Of a stretch of DNA of 5,924 bases, positions 4,597 to 5,924 are shown piece after piece. The position numbers and the translations under genes were made by a program. Position 1 is the first letter of the stretch; each line of letters opens with the position of its first letter. Origin of the DNA: Candidatus Aminicenantota bacterium (GTDB taxonomy: Bacteria > Acidobacteriota > Aminicenantia > Aminicenantales > Aminicenantaceae). The stretch spans positions 1-5,924 of the forward strand of contig JAUWJP010000117.1 of NCBI GenBank assembly GCA_030607635.1, read 5' to 3'. The notes below the pieces were generated by a model. It was not told the origin of the DNA, searched no databases, and saw nothing but the letters and a program-made list of their open reading frames with translations.

Positions 4597-5661
4597 TCAT
4601 TTTATGCCGATTTCGCTTTTATCGCCGACAATAAGGCGATAAACTGATGGTTTTGGGGGGCACTTGTATATTTTCACATCCCGCCCGATCAAGCTCTCAT
4701 CAATCCTGCTCCCAACATCCCGTATCTCGCTTCCCTCTAAGACAATGCTGTGTTCAATCTCGGTTTGAATAATCTTGCACCTCTCCTGGATAGCGGTAGA
4801 GGGACCGATATAAGAATTAATAATCTCTGTCTCAGCGCCGATTATGGCTGGTCCCCTGATAATGCTGTTCTGGACAACAACACCCTCCTCAATGATAACC
4901 TGCCCGTTTATCCTCGATGCCTCATCAACTTTACCCTGAATCTTGCCAACAATAGATTCCAGAATCAGGCGATTGGCTTCAAGGATATCCTCGATCTTGC
5001 CCGTATCCTTCCACCAGCCGCTGACAAGATGGGGATGGACTTCATAACCCTTATCGACCAGATACTGAATAGCATCCGTGATTTCAAGCTCGTTTCTCCA
5101 CGAAGGGTTTATGACATTTACAGCTTCAAAGACATGAAAATCAAACATGTAGACTCCAACCAGGGCTAAATTACTCATGGGTTTCTTTGGTTTTTCAACA
5201 AGCCTCACTACTTTCCCATCTTTAAGCTCAGCAACTCCGAATAACCTGGGATCTGGAACTTCTGTCAGAAGGATCAATGAATTTGGTTTCTTCTCCTTAA
5301 ACTCCTCAACCAAAGACTTGATTCCACTCTTAAGAATATTGTCACCCAAATACATGACAAAAGGCTCGTCTCTCAGAAAATCTTCAGAAATCTTGACGGC
5401 ATGGGCCAGCCCCAGGGGTGCATCTTGCTCGATGTAGGTGATGCGAAGCCCCCACTGGCTGCCATCCCCCACTGCTTCTTCAATTTCATCTTTAGTATCG
5501 CCAACCACGATGCCAATATCCTTGATCCCTGCTTCTTTGAGAGCTTCTATCCCGTAAAAAAGAACAGGTTTATTAGCCACAGGAACCAGTTGTTTTGCCT
5601 GGGTGAAAGTAAGAGGCCGAAGCCTCGTGCCTTTCCCCCCACTCAATATCAAACCTTTCAT
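4597..5661 (-). CDS. rmlA: Glucose-1-phosphate thymidylyltransferase, long form
   Basis: 354 residues. Makes dTDP-glucose from dTTP and glucose 1-phosphate, the first step toward dTDP-rhamnose and related sugars. The N-terminal nucleotidyltransferase domain (about 1-235) shows LSGGKGTRLRPLT with the following QAKQL lysine, PLGLAHAV (82-89), YLGDN (about 104-108, metal-binding Asp), VEKP (about 155-158), ELEITDAIQ and GWWKDTG. The C-terminal part (about 240-354) has repeated short hydrophobic strands (VIIEEGVVVQNSII, AIIGAETEIINSYI) forming a left-handed beta helix, as in the long RmlA family rather than the roughly 290-residue RmlA/RffH type. The ATG at 5661 has TGGAG seven bases upstream and AGGAG a little further. 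It follows lptD by 48 bp on the same strand, with a palindrome between. Other nucleotidyl-sugar substrates cannot be excluded. Confidence 0.93.
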   Translation of the reverse strand: MKGLILSGGKGTRLRPLTFTQAKQLVPVANKPVLFYGIEALKEAGIKDIGIVVGDTKDEIEEAVGDGSQWGLRITYIEQDAPLGLAHAVKISEDFLRDEPFVMYLGDNILKSGIKSLVEEFKEKKPNSLILLTEVPDPRLFGVAELKDGKVVRLVEKPKKPMSNLALVGVYMFDFHVFEAVNVINPSWRNELEITDAIQYLVDKGYEVHPHLVSGWWKDTGKIEDILEANRLILESIVGKIQGKVDEASRINGQVIIEEGVVVQNSIIRGPAIIGAETEIINSYIGPSTAIQERCKIIQTEIEHSIVLEGSEIRDVGSRIDESLIGRDVKIYKCPPKPSVYRLIVGDKSEIGIK

Positions 5662-5685
5662 GCTAAAACTCCACTCCTTCCATAG

Positions 5686-5708
5686 AAAATGGGGCCTGGC
5701 CCCATTTT
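5686..5708. repeat. Palindromic repeat copy 6, probable lptD terminator
   Basis: Perfect 23-bp inverted repeat with a changed core: AAAATGGGGCC, one base, then the exact complement. It begins 1 bp after the lptD stop on the minus strand. Compared with copy 4, the A-T pair flanking the centre (2945 with 2949) is replaced by a C-G pair (5695 with 5699), so symmetry is kept while sequence changes. Confidence 0.88.
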
Positions 5709-5709
5709 A

Positions 5710-5924
5710 TTAAAATCCCATTCCTCCTAAGAAATCTATTGACTTTCCTATGTTTCCAAGTCCAAAGGAGAACAAGAACTGAGTTTCTGGTTTTTCACGA
5801 TAATAGAATACTTTGAGCTCAACTCTAAAATCAAAACATTGATAATTGTAGACCATAGAAATAGCAGAGTAAAGCATCTCTCCTTCCTGAATGTTGAAAT
5901 CAATCTCGGCCTGGGCTTCCAGGG
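5710..5924 (-). CDS. lptD: LptD-like outer-membrane protein, C-terminal end (cut by window edge)
   Basis: Partial: the last 70 codons and TAA stop (5710-5712). The product reads LEAQAEIDFNIQEGEMLYSA and on to CFDFRVELKVFYYREKPET, QFLFSFGLGNIGKSIDF and LGGMGF. Alternating polar and hydrophobic strands, the conserved Cys before the last strands, the F-x-F-GLGNIG segment and the terminal Phe are the features of the end of the LptD (OstA) beta-barrel, which inserts lipopolysaccharide into the outer membrane; a final Phe is the usual signal for the barrel-assembly machinery. The identification rests on this short segment only. It is upstream of rmlA on the same strand, a sensible neighbourhood for envelope glycan genes, but the palindrome right after its stop suggests that transcription ends or is reduced there. 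Confidence 0.75.
   Translation of the reverse strand, partial: LEAQAEIDFNIQEGEMLYSAISMVYNYQCFDFRVELKVFYYREKPETQFLFSFGLGNIGKSIDFLGGMGF

Noticed and set aside
4750..5685. Plus-strand open frames opposite rmlA (4750-5169, 5177-5437, 5401-5685)
   Set aside because: They are antisense to a gene with all RmlA motifs, and their translations show no family features.
375..5708. CRISPR array
   Set aside because: The repeats are separated by 0.7 to 2.7 kb of genes, not by short unique spacers, and no cas gene is seen.

Overview
The window comes from a diderm (outer-membrane) bacterium. It holds the C-terminal end of an LptD-like outer-membrane protein and two dTDP-sugar genes used for surface polysaccharide. 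Coding regions are rich in Lys and Glu and the DNA is fairly AT-rich, most visibly from the ATPase gene leftwards. A taxon cannot be fixed from this sequence; an uncultured lineage with many small toxin-antitoxin modules is a guess.

Layout. The two ends belong to one minus-strand surface-polysaccharide/envelope locus: lptD 3' end (5710-5924), then rmlA (4597-5661, glucose-1-phosphate thymidylyltransferase, long form), then the start of an RmlC-family sugar epimerase (1-289, cut by the left edge). Between rmlA and rmlC lie about 4.2 kb of accessory modules: a minus-strand HEPN/MNT pair (443-1142), a plus-strand MNT/HEPN pair (1474-2228), a plus-strand RHH/RelE-type pair (2373-2859), a decayed 3' fragment of a second lptD copy (2960-3097, minus), and an AAA+ ATPase/DUF4143 gene (3160-4467, plus).

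Nearly every junction between modules carries a copy of one short inverted repeat, half-site AAAATGGGGAC followed by its complement. Copies lie at 375-393, 1229-1251, 2243-2265, 2936-2958 and 5686-5708, and a related motif at 4554-4573 separates the ATPase from rmlA. The copy at 2936-2958 travels with the lptD fragment in a gapless 166-bp duplication of 5685-5850 (about 89% identical by hand count). The simplest reading is that these palindromes are dispersed REP-like repeats that also act as hairpin terminators, and that defence or addiction cassettes have accumulated at them inside an rml operon.

How the genes work together. LptD and the Rml enzymes belong to outer-membrane and surface-glycan assembly. 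The three toxin-antitoxin pairs are self-contained, each with overlapping genes and its own expression signals. The ATPase has no obvious partner here. Small regulatory signals seen include a promoter with tandem operator palindromes ahead of the RHH antitoxin, a 10-bp inverted repeat ahead of the plus-strand MNT gene, and a possible 20-codon leader ORF whose stop overlaps that gene's start.
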